NCBI RefSeq assembly: GCF_910579365.1
Contig: NZ_CAJTUX010000040.1
Coordinates: 1 to 25,331 of the forward strand
Source of the DNA: an uncultured Oscillibacter sp.
Lineage (GTDB): Bacteria > Bacillota > Clostridia > Oscillospirales > Oscillospiraceae
Direction of reading: 5' to 3'
DNA: 25,331 bases
The stretch's first letter is position 1. Each line of letters starts with the position of its first letter. A program made the translations under genes and the position numbers. Below are positions 14,796 through 21,524 of this stretch, in pieces. The notes beneath the pieces are model-generated. The model was not told where the DNA came from. It saw nothing but the letters and a program-made list of their open reading frames with translations, and made no database searches.

Positions 14796-16052
14796 ATGTT
14801 AAAGCGCAAAAATCTCCTGGCCGCCCTGTTGGCCCTGGTGATGCTGCTGAGTCTGGCCGCCTGCGGCGGCAAAGACAGCGGCGCGCCGTCCGGCGGCGAG
14901 AGCCAGCCCAGCACCAGCGGCGACTCCGGACAGACGGCCGCTCCTGCCGAATCCACCGGCAGCGATTTGACGGAGTGGGAGCAGAAATCCGGCATCTACA
15001 ACACCGACGAAACCGATGAGGAGCTGTATCAGAAGGCCCTGGAGGAGGGCGCCACGGTGACGCTGTACTCCATCTCCTCCCGCTGCCCCAAGGTGGCGGA
15101 GGCTTTCATGGCCAAGTATCCCGGCCTGGAATGCGTCCCCTTCGACCTGTCCACCAACGAGCTGCTGGAGAAGGTCACCCGGGAGTACGACGCCGGCATC
15201 ACCACCGCCGACGTGGTCCACATCAAGGACCAGGACGGCTCCATGTGGCTGGAATATGTCCAGGCCGGAAAGTTCTACAACTACCAGCCCGCCGACATCT
15301 TCGCCCACATCGACCCCGCCTACACCGCCACCACCACCCCGCTGTACGTGGAGCTGACCCAGCTGTTCTACAACACCGAGGCCAACCCCGACGGGTCTCC
15401 CATCACCAACATCTGGCAGCTGACCGAGCCGGAGTGGAAGGGCCGCGTCGCCATGCAGAACCCCCTGAACAACCTCTCCTGGGGCGCGTGGATCACCGGC
15501 TTCTGCGTGGGTGAGGAGCCCCAGCGCCTGGCGGACTCCTATAAGGACTTCTACGGCGAGGAGCTGGTCCTCTCCGAGGGCTGCGAGAACGCGGGCTATG
15601 AGTTCCTCAAGCGCCTGCGGGAGAATGAGCCCATCTTCGTCTCCTCCTCCGACGAGAGCGCCGAGGCCGTGGGCGCCCCCGGCCAGACCAATCCCCCGGT
15701 GGGCTTCACCGCCTCCTCCAAGTTCCGCAAGGCGGCGGATAACGGCTGGGTGTTCGCCCCCGTGAACCTGGAGCCCGACACCGGCATTCCCGCCGTCAAT
15801 ACTCTGTACATCGTCGAGGGCTGCGAGCACCCCGCCGCCGCCAAGCTGCTGGTCCGCTTCATGATGGGCGGCGTGGACGGCGACACCTCCGGCTACGCTC
15901 CGTTTAATACCGTGGGCGGCTGGCCTGTGCGGGACGACATCGAGGGCAAGGACGAGCACACCCTGGCGGAGATCAACATCGCCCCCTTCGACGCCACCGA
16001 GATTTACTACAACTACAACACCGTCCGCGACTTCTGGCAGCAGATGGGCTGA
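14796..16052 (+). CDS. ABC transporter substrate-binding lipoprotein
   Basis: 418 residues with a lipoprotein signal: MLKRKNLLAALLALVMLLSL followed by AAC, with the lipidated Cys at 23. A Ser/Gly/Thr-rich tether runs to about 55. The mature part from about 85 (ATVTLYSISSRCPKVAEAFM) is an extracellular solute-binding domain of the iron/AfuA/2-aminoethylphosphonate-related type. Internal features include ADVVHIKDQDGSMWLEYV and a NTLYIVEGCEHPAAAKLLV helix usual in this fold. I see no Tyr-Tyr iron-binding pair typical of FbpA. The LacI context and the hydrolases downstream argue for a phosphorylated or sugar-like ligand. The RBS AAGGAGGA sits 7 bases before the ATG. It is the last gene of the operon; a strong terminator follows. 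Confidence 0.92.
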   Translation: MLKRKNLLAALLALVMLLSLAACGGKDSGAPSGGESQPSTSGDSGQTAAPAESTGSDLTEWEQKSGIYNTDETDEELYQKALEEGATVTLYSISSRCPKVAEAFMAKYPGLECVPFDLSTNELLEKVTREYDAGITTADVVHIKDQDGSMWLEYVQAGKFYNYQPADIFAHIDPAYTATTTPLYVELTQLFYNTEANPDGSPITNIWQLTEPEWKGRVAMQNPLNNLSWGAWITGFCVGEEPQRLADSYKDFYGEELVLSEGCENAGYEFLKRLRENEPIFVSSSDESAEAVGAPGQTNPPVGFTASSKFRKAADNGWVFAPVNLEPDTGIPAVNTLYIVEGCEHPAAAKLLVRFMMGGVDGDTSGYAPFNTVGGWPVRDDIEGKDEHTLAEINIAPFDATEIYYNYNTVRDFWQQMG

Positions 16053-16088
16053 GCGGAGAAGAAAACCCCCGATTCAGGTTTGAGCACC

Positions 16089-16130
16089 GCAGAAAAGCGG
16101 CGGGCGGCTGTCCGCCCGCCGCTTTTCTGC
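16089..16130 (+). terminator. Terminator of the ABC importer operon
   Basis: A perfect 19-bp stem (GCAGAAAAGCGGCGGGCGG, 16089-16107, with its complement at 16112-16130) around a 4-base CTGT loop. Its A/T-rich ends put T's in the 3' arm. It starts 37 bases past the stop. Confidence 0.85.
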
Positions 16131-16148
16131 CAAAACGCCTTGCTATTC

Positions 16149-16177
16149 TTGCGTTTCGCCTGCCGGGCGCTTATACT
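16149..16177 (+). promoter_or_regulatory. Promoter of the membrane protein-lacI-hydrolase operon
   Basis: TTGCGT (16149-16154), a 17-base spacer and TATACT (16172-16177). It lies directly behind the preceding operon's terminator and about 70 bases before the next gene. No operator resembling O1 or O2 was seen here. Confidence 0.65.
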
Positions 16178-16249
16178 TAATAATAGGATCGGTTTTCCCA
16201 TACAGTTCAGCCGGGCGGACGCCGCCCGGTCCCGGAGAGGAGTGCGCCC

Positions 16250-16909
16250 ATGAGCCTTTTTATCGACAAGCACAACCGGAGAAAGAGCCCTTTTTCCCTG
16301 GTTGTCTTCGGCATGACCCTGCTGGAATGTCTCCTGTTCGGGGTGATGTACGGCGTTCTGGCGGCGCCGCTGGCCCGCGCCGTCGTCTTCTCCAGCGCCG
16401 CGGCGACCTGGGCGGTCCACGGCCTGATTATCGCCGCCGCGGGCACGGCGCTGAGCTGCCTGTTCTTCCTCGCGCCGGACAAGCGGCTGGTCCCCTGGGG
16501 ATTTGTGGGACTGGGGGTCGTTTTGGGCATGTTCTGCGCCGCCGCGCTGCTGCTGCCCTCCCCGGACCGGCACTGGATGTTGCTGCTGATTCTTGCGTAC
16601 GGCCTGCCGCCGGTACTGGTGGGCAACCTTGTGACCTGGCCGCTCTATTTACGGATAAAGCGCTCCGCCCCTGCGCCGGAGCGCAGAAAGACCGTCCGGC
16701 AGGAATTGATGGAGGCGGCAGCCAAAGAAGCGGCGAAGCAGGAGCGCAAACAGGCCCGGCAGACAAGGCCGGAGAAGGAGGTCCCCCCTTCCACACCGGA
16801 GGAGGCCCTCTTCGAGCCGGAGGCCGGAAGCGCGCCCTCCTTCCGTTCCGAGGAGGAGGAGGCTATGCGCCTCTATATGGATAACGAAGATGAAGAGAGC
16901 GACGATTAA
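16250..16909 (+). CDS. Small integral membrane protein with charged cytoplasmic tail
   Basis: 219 residues. Four hydrophobic segments lie at about 15-40, 48-78, 83-105 and 108-135. They are followed by a long Arg/Lys/Glu-rich tail (about 140-219, with KEAAKQERKQARQTRPEKE and an acidic end) that is probably helical and cytoplasmic. I do not recognise a family. The ATG at 16250 follows GGAGAGGAG. The last 20 bases overlap the start of the next lacI-type gene, so the two are probably translationally coupled. This links the protein to that regulator's operon, but its role is unknown. Confidence 0.85.
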   Translation: MSLFIDKHNRRKSPFSLVVFGMTLLECLLFGVMYGVLAAPLARAVVFSSAAATWAVHGLIIAAAGTALSCLFFLAPDKRLVPWGFVGLGVVLGMFCAAALLLPSPDRHWMLLLILAYGLPPVLVGNLVTWPLYLRIKRSAPAPERRKTVRQELMEAAAKEAAKQERKQARQTRPEKEVPPSTPEEALFEPEAGSAPSFRSEEEEAMRLYMDNEDEESDD

Positions 16910-17912
16910 GGACGTAGCGGCCCTGGCGGGGGTCAGCGCCGCCACGGTTTCCCGGGCATTGGACGACCGGCCGGAGATCAGCAGCGAGACCAAGGAGCGG
17001 GTCCGGGCGGCCTGCCACCGCCTGGGTTACGTCCCCAACGCGGCGGCCAGGGGCCTGACGGGCCGGCAGACCCACATCATCGGCATGGTGGTTCCAGACG
17101 TGTCCAACCCCTATTATTCCGGTATGGCCACCGCCATAGAGCACCGGGCGGCCCAGGCGGGCTACCGGGTGCTGCTGAGCAATTCCATGCGCAAGGAGGA
17201 GCGGGAGCTCCAGGGCGTCGGCAGCTTTCTGGCCCGGCAGGTCGACGGGCTGCTGATCGCCGCCATCTCCCTCCAGTCCCAGGCAAAGCATGGGGCGATG
17301 ATCGGGGATTTGCCCTGTGTGTACATCGGCGTGAACCACGGGGAGGAGTGCAGCTATGTCATGTCGGACAACAATACCGGCGCCTATGAGGCCGCCCGGT
17401 ATCTCCTGAGCCTGGGGCATCGGGACATCCTGTTTTTCGGCGGGCGGGACGCCTCCCGCACGCGGGAACTCCGTCTCCGGGGCTTTTTCCGGGCCCTGGC
17501 GGAGGAGGGGGTGGAAGGCCGGCAGATCACCGCTCCGAAGGACGTGGGAATGCTGCGCCAATGGAGCTATGAGGCGGCGCTCCGCTTCTTTCGGTCCCAG
17601 CCGCTGCCGGACGCCATCTTTGCCTATTCAGACATCACAGCGCTGAAAATCATGGAGGCGGCGGAGGACTGCGGCATCCACATTCCGGAGGATGTGTCGC
17701 TTCTGGGCTATGACAACATCTCCTTCGCCTCCCTGCCTCGGATTGACCTGACAACCGTTTCCCAGCGGAAATTCCATGCGGGGGAGATCGCGGTGGGGCG
17801 GCTTCTGGAGCAGATCCGGGGAAGCCGGGAGCGCACGGTGGACCTTCTTCAGCCGGAGCTGATTGTGCGGTCCACCTGCATACAGAAAACAGAGAGGAGG
17901 ACCGGCGTATGA
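16890..17912 (+). CDS. Second LacI-family transcriptional regulator
   Basis: 340 residues. It starts MKRATIKDVAALAGVSAATV, with the HTH and hinge (ARGLTGRQTHIIGMVVPDVS), then a full sensor domain ending near LLGYDNISFASLP and VRSTC. It is clearly paralogous in type to the first LacI regulator but has a different recognition helix (SAATVSRALDDRPEI versus SVTTVSRALNHAPEI), so the operators may differ. The start lies inside the preceding gene. There is no good RBS directly before it, only GGAGGAGG about 28 bases upstream, which suggests coupled translation. The stop overlaps the next ATG as ATGA. Its targets probably include this operon and possibly the ABC importer; neither is shown by sequence. 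Confidence 0.93.
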   Translation: MKRATIKDVAALAGVSAATVSRALDDRPEISSETKERVRAACHRLGYVPNAAARGLTGRQTHIIGMVVPDVSNPYYSGMATAIEHRAAQAGYRVLLSNSMRKEERELQGVGSFLARQVDGLLIAAISLQSQAKHGAMIGDLPCVYIGVNHGEECSYVMSDNNTGAYEAARYLLSLGHRDILFFGGRDASRTRELRLRGFFRALAEEGVEGRQITAPKDVGMLRQWSYEAALRFFRSQPLPDAIFAYSDITALKIMEAAEDCGIHIPEDVSLLGYDNISFASLPRIDLTTVSQRKFHAGEIAVGRLLEQIRGSRERTVDLLQPELIVRSTCIQKTERRTGV

Positions 17913-18943
17913 ACGGTCTGCCCAATGAAGAACGGCAGCGCCTGGGGGCGCTGCTGAAAGGGACATCCCAGGCGGAGGTCATGGCAAAAATTCCCCAGTT
18001 CTCCCAAGTGGAGGTCTACAATCTGGTCCCGGCGCCGTCTGCCGTTCCCCAGGCGCTGGGGATGCTGGTCTTCAACATGGAGCGGGGCGTCCACCTGGCG
18101 GAGCTGGGGGACTTTTTGGAGAGCTGCCCGCAGCTCCGGCCCTTTGATGTGATATTAGCGAACGAGATGGACGACGGGTGCCTGCGCTCCGGCGGAAAGA
18201 ACACCGCCCTGGAGCTGGCGGAGCGCCTGGGGCTCAATGTGGCCTTCGGCCTGGAGTTTATTGAGCTGGTGAACGGAGAGGACCCCAAGGGCTACCATGG
18301 CAACGCCATCTTCTCCCGCTGGCCCATCCGAAGGGCCAAGGCGGTGCGCCTGCCGGAGCAGTACAACTGGTATTTTGACCGCCAGCGCCGCATTGGCGGC
18401 CGGCTAGCCATTCTGGCGGAGCTGGACGTGGGCGGCCGCCCGGTGGGCACAGCCACGATTCACCTGGAAAACCGCACCCATGGCCCGGGCCGGCAGGCCC
18501 AGCTGGAGACGGTTCTGGCGGAGGCGGAGGCCATGTTCCCCGGCATGCCGGTGGTCCTGGGCGGCGATTTGAACACCAATACCTTCGATGGCCGGGATAA
18601 GGACGCCATCCAGTCCGTGGCGGAAAGCCCGGAGCTTCAGCGCCGCTGTCTGGAGGACGTGGCCGCTTGGGAGGGATGTCTCCCGGCGGCGGAGGCAGCG
18701 GGCTACCGCTCCCTGCCGGACCAGGCGCTGCCCACCCGGCGCAAGCCCCTTCCCGGCGGCGGGCATCTGGATTTGCGGCTGGACTGGCTGCTGGTCCGGG
18801 GAATGCGGGCGGTGGAAAGCCGCACCATTTCCACCCGGCGGGAGGACTGCGGCTTTGCTCCGGAGGGGTCCGCCCTGGCGGCCTTCACCGGGGAGGAGCT
18901 CTCCGATCACAACGCGGTTTGGGCATCCTGTGCCCTGACATAA
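17909..18943 (+). CDS. Endonuclease/exonuclease/phosphatase-fold hydrolase
   Basis: 344 residues. The metal-dependent phosphoesterase signature is complete: N56 in FNMERG, E86 in ANEMDDG, H130 and N132 in YHGNAIFSRWPI, H185 in IHLENRT, D220 and N222 in GGDLNTN, LDWLLV near 303, and the terminal D333-H334 in SDHNAVW. About 45 extra residues precede the core. There is no signal peptide, so it acts in the cytosol. The fold cleaves phosphodiesters or phosphomonoesters in nucleic acids, inositol phosphates, lipids or small molecules. With a LacI regulator overlapping by ATGA and an ABC importer next door, a small phosphorylated nutrient is more likely than DNA. The exact substrate is unknown. Confidence 0.9.
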   Translation: MNGLPNEERQRLGALLKGTSQAEVMAKIPQFSQVEVYNLVPAPSAVPQALGMLVFNMERGVHLAELGDFLESCPQLRPFDVILANEMDDGCLRSGGKNTALELAERLGLNVAFGLEFIELVNGEDPKGYHGNAIFSRWPIRRAKAVRLPEQYNWYFDRQRRIGGRLAILAELDVGGRPVGTATIHLENRTHGPGRQAQLETVLAEAEAMFPGMPVVLGGDLNTNTFDGRDKDAIQSVAESPELQRRCLEDVAAWEGCLPAAEAAGYRSLPDQALPTRRKPLPGGGHLDLRLDWLLVRGMRAVESRTISTRREDCGFAPEGSALAAFTGEELSDHNAVWASCALT

Positions 18944-18965
18944 ATCACAGTAAGGAGGCGTTTTG

Positions 18966-19733
18966 ATGCTCAATACCGTACTATTTGACATGGGCGGCAC
19001 TTTGGAGGATATCTGGAATAACGAGGAGACCCTGGCGGCGGTGATGGAACAGCTCCAGGCGATGCTGCGGGAAGCGGGACTGGAGCCGGGCTGCGGACTG
19101 GAGGACTTCCAAAGAAAGGTCCTGGCGGGCCTGAAGGCGTACAAGAGCTGGAGCGAATCTGTCTGGCTGGAGAAGAAGCCGGAGGAAATCTGGCCGGACT
19201 TCTATCTGCGGGAGTTCGGGTTTGACCGGGAGAAGCTGCTTCCCATTACCGAGGAGCTGGCCAACATGTGGGAATTGACCTATTTCCACCGGGAGCTCCG
19301 CCCCGGCGTCCACGAGATGCTGGAGTCTCTGGAGCGGCGGGGCTATCGCCTGGGGGTGGTATCCAACAACGCCTCGCTCTATAACGTGTTCAACGTGCTG
19401 GAGGACTATGGCATCCGGCATTTTATGCGGGATGTGACCGTCTCCAGCGTCACCGGCTATCGAAAGCCCCACCCGGAGATTTTCCGGATTTCTCTCCGGC
19501 AGATGCAGGTGAAGGCGGAAAACTGCGTGTACGTGGGGGACACGATTTCAAGGGACATCATTGGCTCCAAGCGGGCGGGGTTTGGGAAGGCGGTGCAGAT
19601 CGGCTCTCACCTCTCCGCCCAAAAGGACGCGGAGGTTGGAAACGCGGCGGAAAGGCCGGATATGGTCATCACGGACATCCGGGAGCTGACCGCCTGGCTG
19701 GATGAGATCAACCCCGCCATGGCCCCGAACTAA
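18966..19733 (+). CDS. HAD-superfamily hydrolase with altered motif I
   Basis: 255 residues from ATG 18966, 7 bases after AAGGAGG (18952-18958) and 22 bases past the previous stop. HAD motifs: nucleophile D8 in LFDMGGTLE, S133 in VVSNNAS (motif II), K167 in GYRKPHPE (motif III), and D192 with D197 in VGDTISRD (motif IV). A helical cap domain fills about 15-105. The usual second aspartate of DxDGT is a glycine (G10) here. Phosphatases and phosphomutases use that Asp as general acid/base. Family members with other residues at this place include dehalogenases (Tyr) and phosphonoacetaldehyde hydrolase (Ala). The reaction may therefore differ from simple phosphatase chemistry. It is the last gene of its operon. 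Confidence 0.9.
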   Translation: MLNTVLFDMGGTLEDIWNNEETLAAVMEQLQAMLREAGLEPGCGLEDFQRKVLAGLKAYKSWSESVWLEKKPEEIWPDFYLREFGFDREKLLPITEELANMWELTYFHRELRPGVHEMLESLERRGYRLGVVSNNASLYNVFNVLEDYGIRHFMRDVTVSSVTGYRKPHPEIFRISLRQMQVKAENCVYVGDTISRDIIGSKRAGFGKAVQIGSHLSAQKDAEVGNAAERPDMVITDIRELTAWLDEINPAMAPN

Positions 19734-19761
19734 GCGGACAACAGCAGGATGAGAAAACGTT

Positions 19762-19800
19762 ACGAGAGGAACTCCAAAGGGTTCCTCTCGTTCTTGCTCT
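19762..19800 (+). terminator. Terminator after the HAD gene
   Basis: ACGAGAGGAAC (19762-19772) pairs with GTTCCTCTCGT (19781-19791) around TCCAAAGG, followed by TCTTGCTCT. It starts 29 bases past the stop. Confidence 0.8.
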
Positions 19801-19914
19801 AAGCTGGGCCCGTTATGGAGCACGCCCCGGCGCGTGAACCGGCGGCGGAAACCAGACCACCCTCCTGACGCCGCGGGCAGTTTCTTCCTTTTCATAACCG
19901 TCTTCCTTTCCGCA

Positions 19915-20052
19915 AAAATTAAGCGAGCCGACAAGAGCCGCCAGCAGTGGTGGTGCATCACCAAGGGCGGCGAACGCGTCAATACCGGGGCCGACGCCGC
20001 GCCCATTGCCGACGAAGATCATTTTGAGATCACCCCCGAAACCGGGTGCTGA
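19915..20052 (+). pseudogene. C-terminal remnant of a DUF4430-type protein
   Basis: In the frame ending at TGA 20050-20052 the translation reads DKSRQQWWCITKGGERVNTG, then ADAAPIADEDHFEITPETGC. This Trp-rich, Gly-Ala-Asp-spaced pattern is like the end of DUF4430 (transcobalamin-like) domains that accompany ECF vitamin transporters. No signal peptide or earlier domain is present, and the bases upstream to the terminator at 19800 show no coding signal. It is directly followed by an ECF S-component remnant, which supports the reading. Identification is from pattern memory only. Confidence 0.5.
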
Positions 20053-20053
20053 G

Positions 20054-20179
20054 ATGCCAGCCCGCCAAATCGTAACCGCCAGGCTGCTGGCCGGGCTGCT
20101 GTTTGCCCTGCAGGTGGCCATGGCGGGACTTCCAAATATCGAGCCGGTGACGCTGCTGATCATTCTCTACACGCTTTAA
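20054..20179 (+). pseudogene. N-terminal remnant of an ECF transporter S component
   Basis: A 41-codon frame starts 1 base after the previous stop: MPARQIVTARLLAGLLFALQ, then VAMAGLPNIEPVTLLIILYTL and TAA. The LPNIEPVTLLIILYT segment is characteristic of the first membrane helices of ECF S components for vitamins or cofactors, which are normally about 170-220 residues. Everything after the second helix is missing. The region 20180-20320 downstream has no gene; I saw only an 11-base GGTCTCATTTT repeated at about 20191 and 20239. Confidence 0.6.
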
Positions 20180-20320
20180 GCTCCCATGCTGGTCTCATTT
20201 TTACGGCTTCCCTTCCCTCGCCGGATACGGAACGGCGGGTCTCATTTTGGGGCGGTCTACAAAAAAACAGGAGAGAAATTGTATAACCAGTAGAATCTGT
20301 TTCGGCGCTCCAATTCCCTC

Positions 20321-20349
20321 TTGACTTCTTCGGGCGGCGACGCTATGAT
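20321..20349 (+). promoter_or_regulatory. Promoter of the licT-ptsG operon
   Basis: TTGACT (20321-20326), a 17-base spacer and TATGAT (20344-20349), one of the strongest promoters in the window. The expected transcript begins at about 20356, just before the first RAT element. Confidence 0.85.
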
Positions 20350-20367
20350 AAATACAAGTTAATGGTT

Positions 20368-20396
20368 GGAATGTTACCGGCTTGCCGGGCTTGACC
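20368..20396 (+). promoter_or_regulatory. RAT 1: antiterminator-protein binding hairpin in the licT leader
   Basis: GG (20368-20369), 7 unpaired bases AATGTTA, a CCGG/CCGG inner stem around CTTG, 6 unpaired bases GCTTGA, then CC (20395-20396). The outer GG-CC, the asymmetric 7/6 internal loop and the TGTTAC element match the ribonucleic antiterminator shape bound by LicT/SacT/GlcT proteins. Its 3' edge overlaps the 5' arm of the following terminator. Confidence 0.85.
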
Positions 20397-20462
20397 AGCT
20401 CTGTCTGAATGGTTCTTTGCAGGATCTGCGGGAATAGTGGGACGGGGATGGTTTCTTTTTTT
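20394..20462 (+). terminator. RAT-controlled terminator upstream of licT
   Basis: ACCAGCTCTGTCT (20394-20406) pairs with GGACGGGGATGGT (20440-20452) at 12 of 13 positions, counting G-U pairs, followed by TTTCTTTTTTT. The 5' arm starts inside RAT 1, so the two structures exclude each other. Confidence 0.8.
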
Positions 20463-20480
20463 GAGGGGGGCAGAGGGAGC

Positions 20481-21323
20481 TTGCGCATTAAAAAAGTCAT
20501 CAACAACAACATCCTCTGCGTCGTGGACGACAAGGGCAGCGAAATGATCGTCACCGGCAAGGGCCTGGGGTTTCAGCGCAAAACGGGAGAGCGGGCGGAC
20601 CCGTCCCTCTTCGAAAAGACCTATCACATGGAGGGCAAGGCCGAGCAGCGGAAGCTCCGGGAGCTGTGCCAGCAGATTCCCATCGAGCACCTGCGGCTCA
20701 CCCAAGACCTGATCGAATACATCAAGGGACAGATTTCCGCTCCGCTGAACGAATCCCTCCTCATCACCCTGGCGGATCACATCAGCTTCGCCCTCAAACG
20801 CAAGGAAAACGGCATTGAGTTCACCAACCCCCTTCAGGGGGCGATCATGAGCTATTACCCCACGGAGTACCACTTGGGCCAGCATTGCCTCCAGGTCATC
20901 CGGGAGGAAACCCGGACGGACCTGAACGGCAGCGAGGCGGCCTTCATCGCCCTGCACATCGTCAACGCCGAGCTGAACACCAGCATGAGCGTCATGTACG
21001 ACATCACCAAGCTCATCGAGGGCACGCTGGAGGTGGTGGAGTACTTTTACCAGAAGCGCTTTGACCGGGAATCCCTGGACTTCAACCGCTTCGTGGTCCA
21101 CCTGCGCTACTTCGCCCAGCGGCTGTTCCAGGCCGCGCCGGGGGTCTGCGGCGAGTACGACCCGGACTTTCAGGAGATGATCATCCGCAGCTGCAAGCAG
21201 CATTACAAGTGCGCCCAGTGCATCGGCGAATACATCCGGAATACTTATCAAAAAGACGTCTCCGACGAGGAGCTCATTTACCTGACCATCCACTTAAAGC
21301 GCATCAACCTTACCAAAAAGTAA
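20481..21323 (+). CDS. PRD-containing transcription antiterminator, LicT/GlcT type
   Basis: 280 residues from the TTG at 20481, 10 bases after GAGGGGGG. The frame is open from 20409, but that start lies inside the leader terminator. The TTG start gives the normal domain layout. Residues 1-55 are the CAT RNA-binding domain ((M)RIKKVINNNILCVVDDKG). PRD1 has H100 (LADHIS) and H159 (IALHIV); PRD2 has H207 (VVHLRY) and H271 (TIHLKR). These are almost the same numbers as the regulatory histidines of B. subtilis LicT (100, 159, 207, 269). The protein binds RAT RNA and prevents terminator formation, under phosphorylation by HPr and the cognate EII. RAT elements lie both before its own gene and before the PTS gene. 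Confidence 0.93.
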   Translation: MRIKKVINNNILCVVDDKGSEMIVTGKGLGFQRKTGERADPSLFEKTYHMEGKAEQRKLRELCQQIPIEHLRLTQDLIEYIKGQISAPLNESLLITLADHISFALKRKENGIEFTNPLQGAIMSYYPTEYHLGQHCLQVIREETRTDLNGSEAAFIALHIVNAELNTSMSVMYDITKLIEGTLEVVEYFYQKRFDRESLDFNRFVVHLRYFAQRLFQAAPGVCGEYDPDFQEMIIRSCKQHYKCAQCIGEYIRNTYQKDVSDEELIYLTIHLKRINLTKK

Positions 21324-21331
21324 ATCTCGAG

Positions 21332-21357
21332 GGATCGTGACCATTTTGGGCGAAACC
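21332..21357 (+). promoter_or_regulatory. RAT 2: antiterminator-protein binding hairpin upstream of ptsG
   Basis: GG (21332-21333), 7 unpaired bases ATCGTGA, a CCA/TGG inner stem around TTT, 6 unpaired bases GCGAAA, then CC (21356-21357). It has the same 7/6 loop geometry as RAT 1, starts 8 bases after the licT stop and overlaps the next terminator arm. Confidence 0.85.
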
Positions 21358-21405
21358 CATGCGGCGCGGGCCGGAATTTTCCGGTGCGCGCGGTATGGGT
21401 TTTTA
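21353..21405 (+). terminator. RAT-controlled terminator between licT and ptsG
   Basis: AAACCCAT (21353-21360) pairs with ATGGGTTT (21395-21402). GC-rich arms (GCG..CCGG / CCGG..CGC) extend it inside, and a T-run (TTTTATATTTT) follows. The 5' arm shares its AAACC with RAT 2. No separate promoter was found for ptsG, so it depends on read-through here. Confidence 0.85.
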
Positions 21406-21524
21406 TATTTTGAATCCGCGCTCATTCCCGGCAGACGCCGTCCGAGCGGAATTTCACCGCATGTCCGGAGCCCCGGTTATGAACACGGATTCTCAGCCAT
21501 ACTGTGTGACAAGGAGGAACCATT

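Noticed and set aside
11716..16052. Ferric-iron importer
   Set aside because: Not excluded, but there is no Fur-like site or FbpA-type Tyr-Tyr pair that I could see, and the LacI plus hydrolase context fits other ligands better.
19753..19766. cre-like site AGAAAACGTTACGA after the HAD gene
   Set aside because: It overlaps the 5' arm of a clear terminator and has no promoter next to it, so the resemblance is probably chance.
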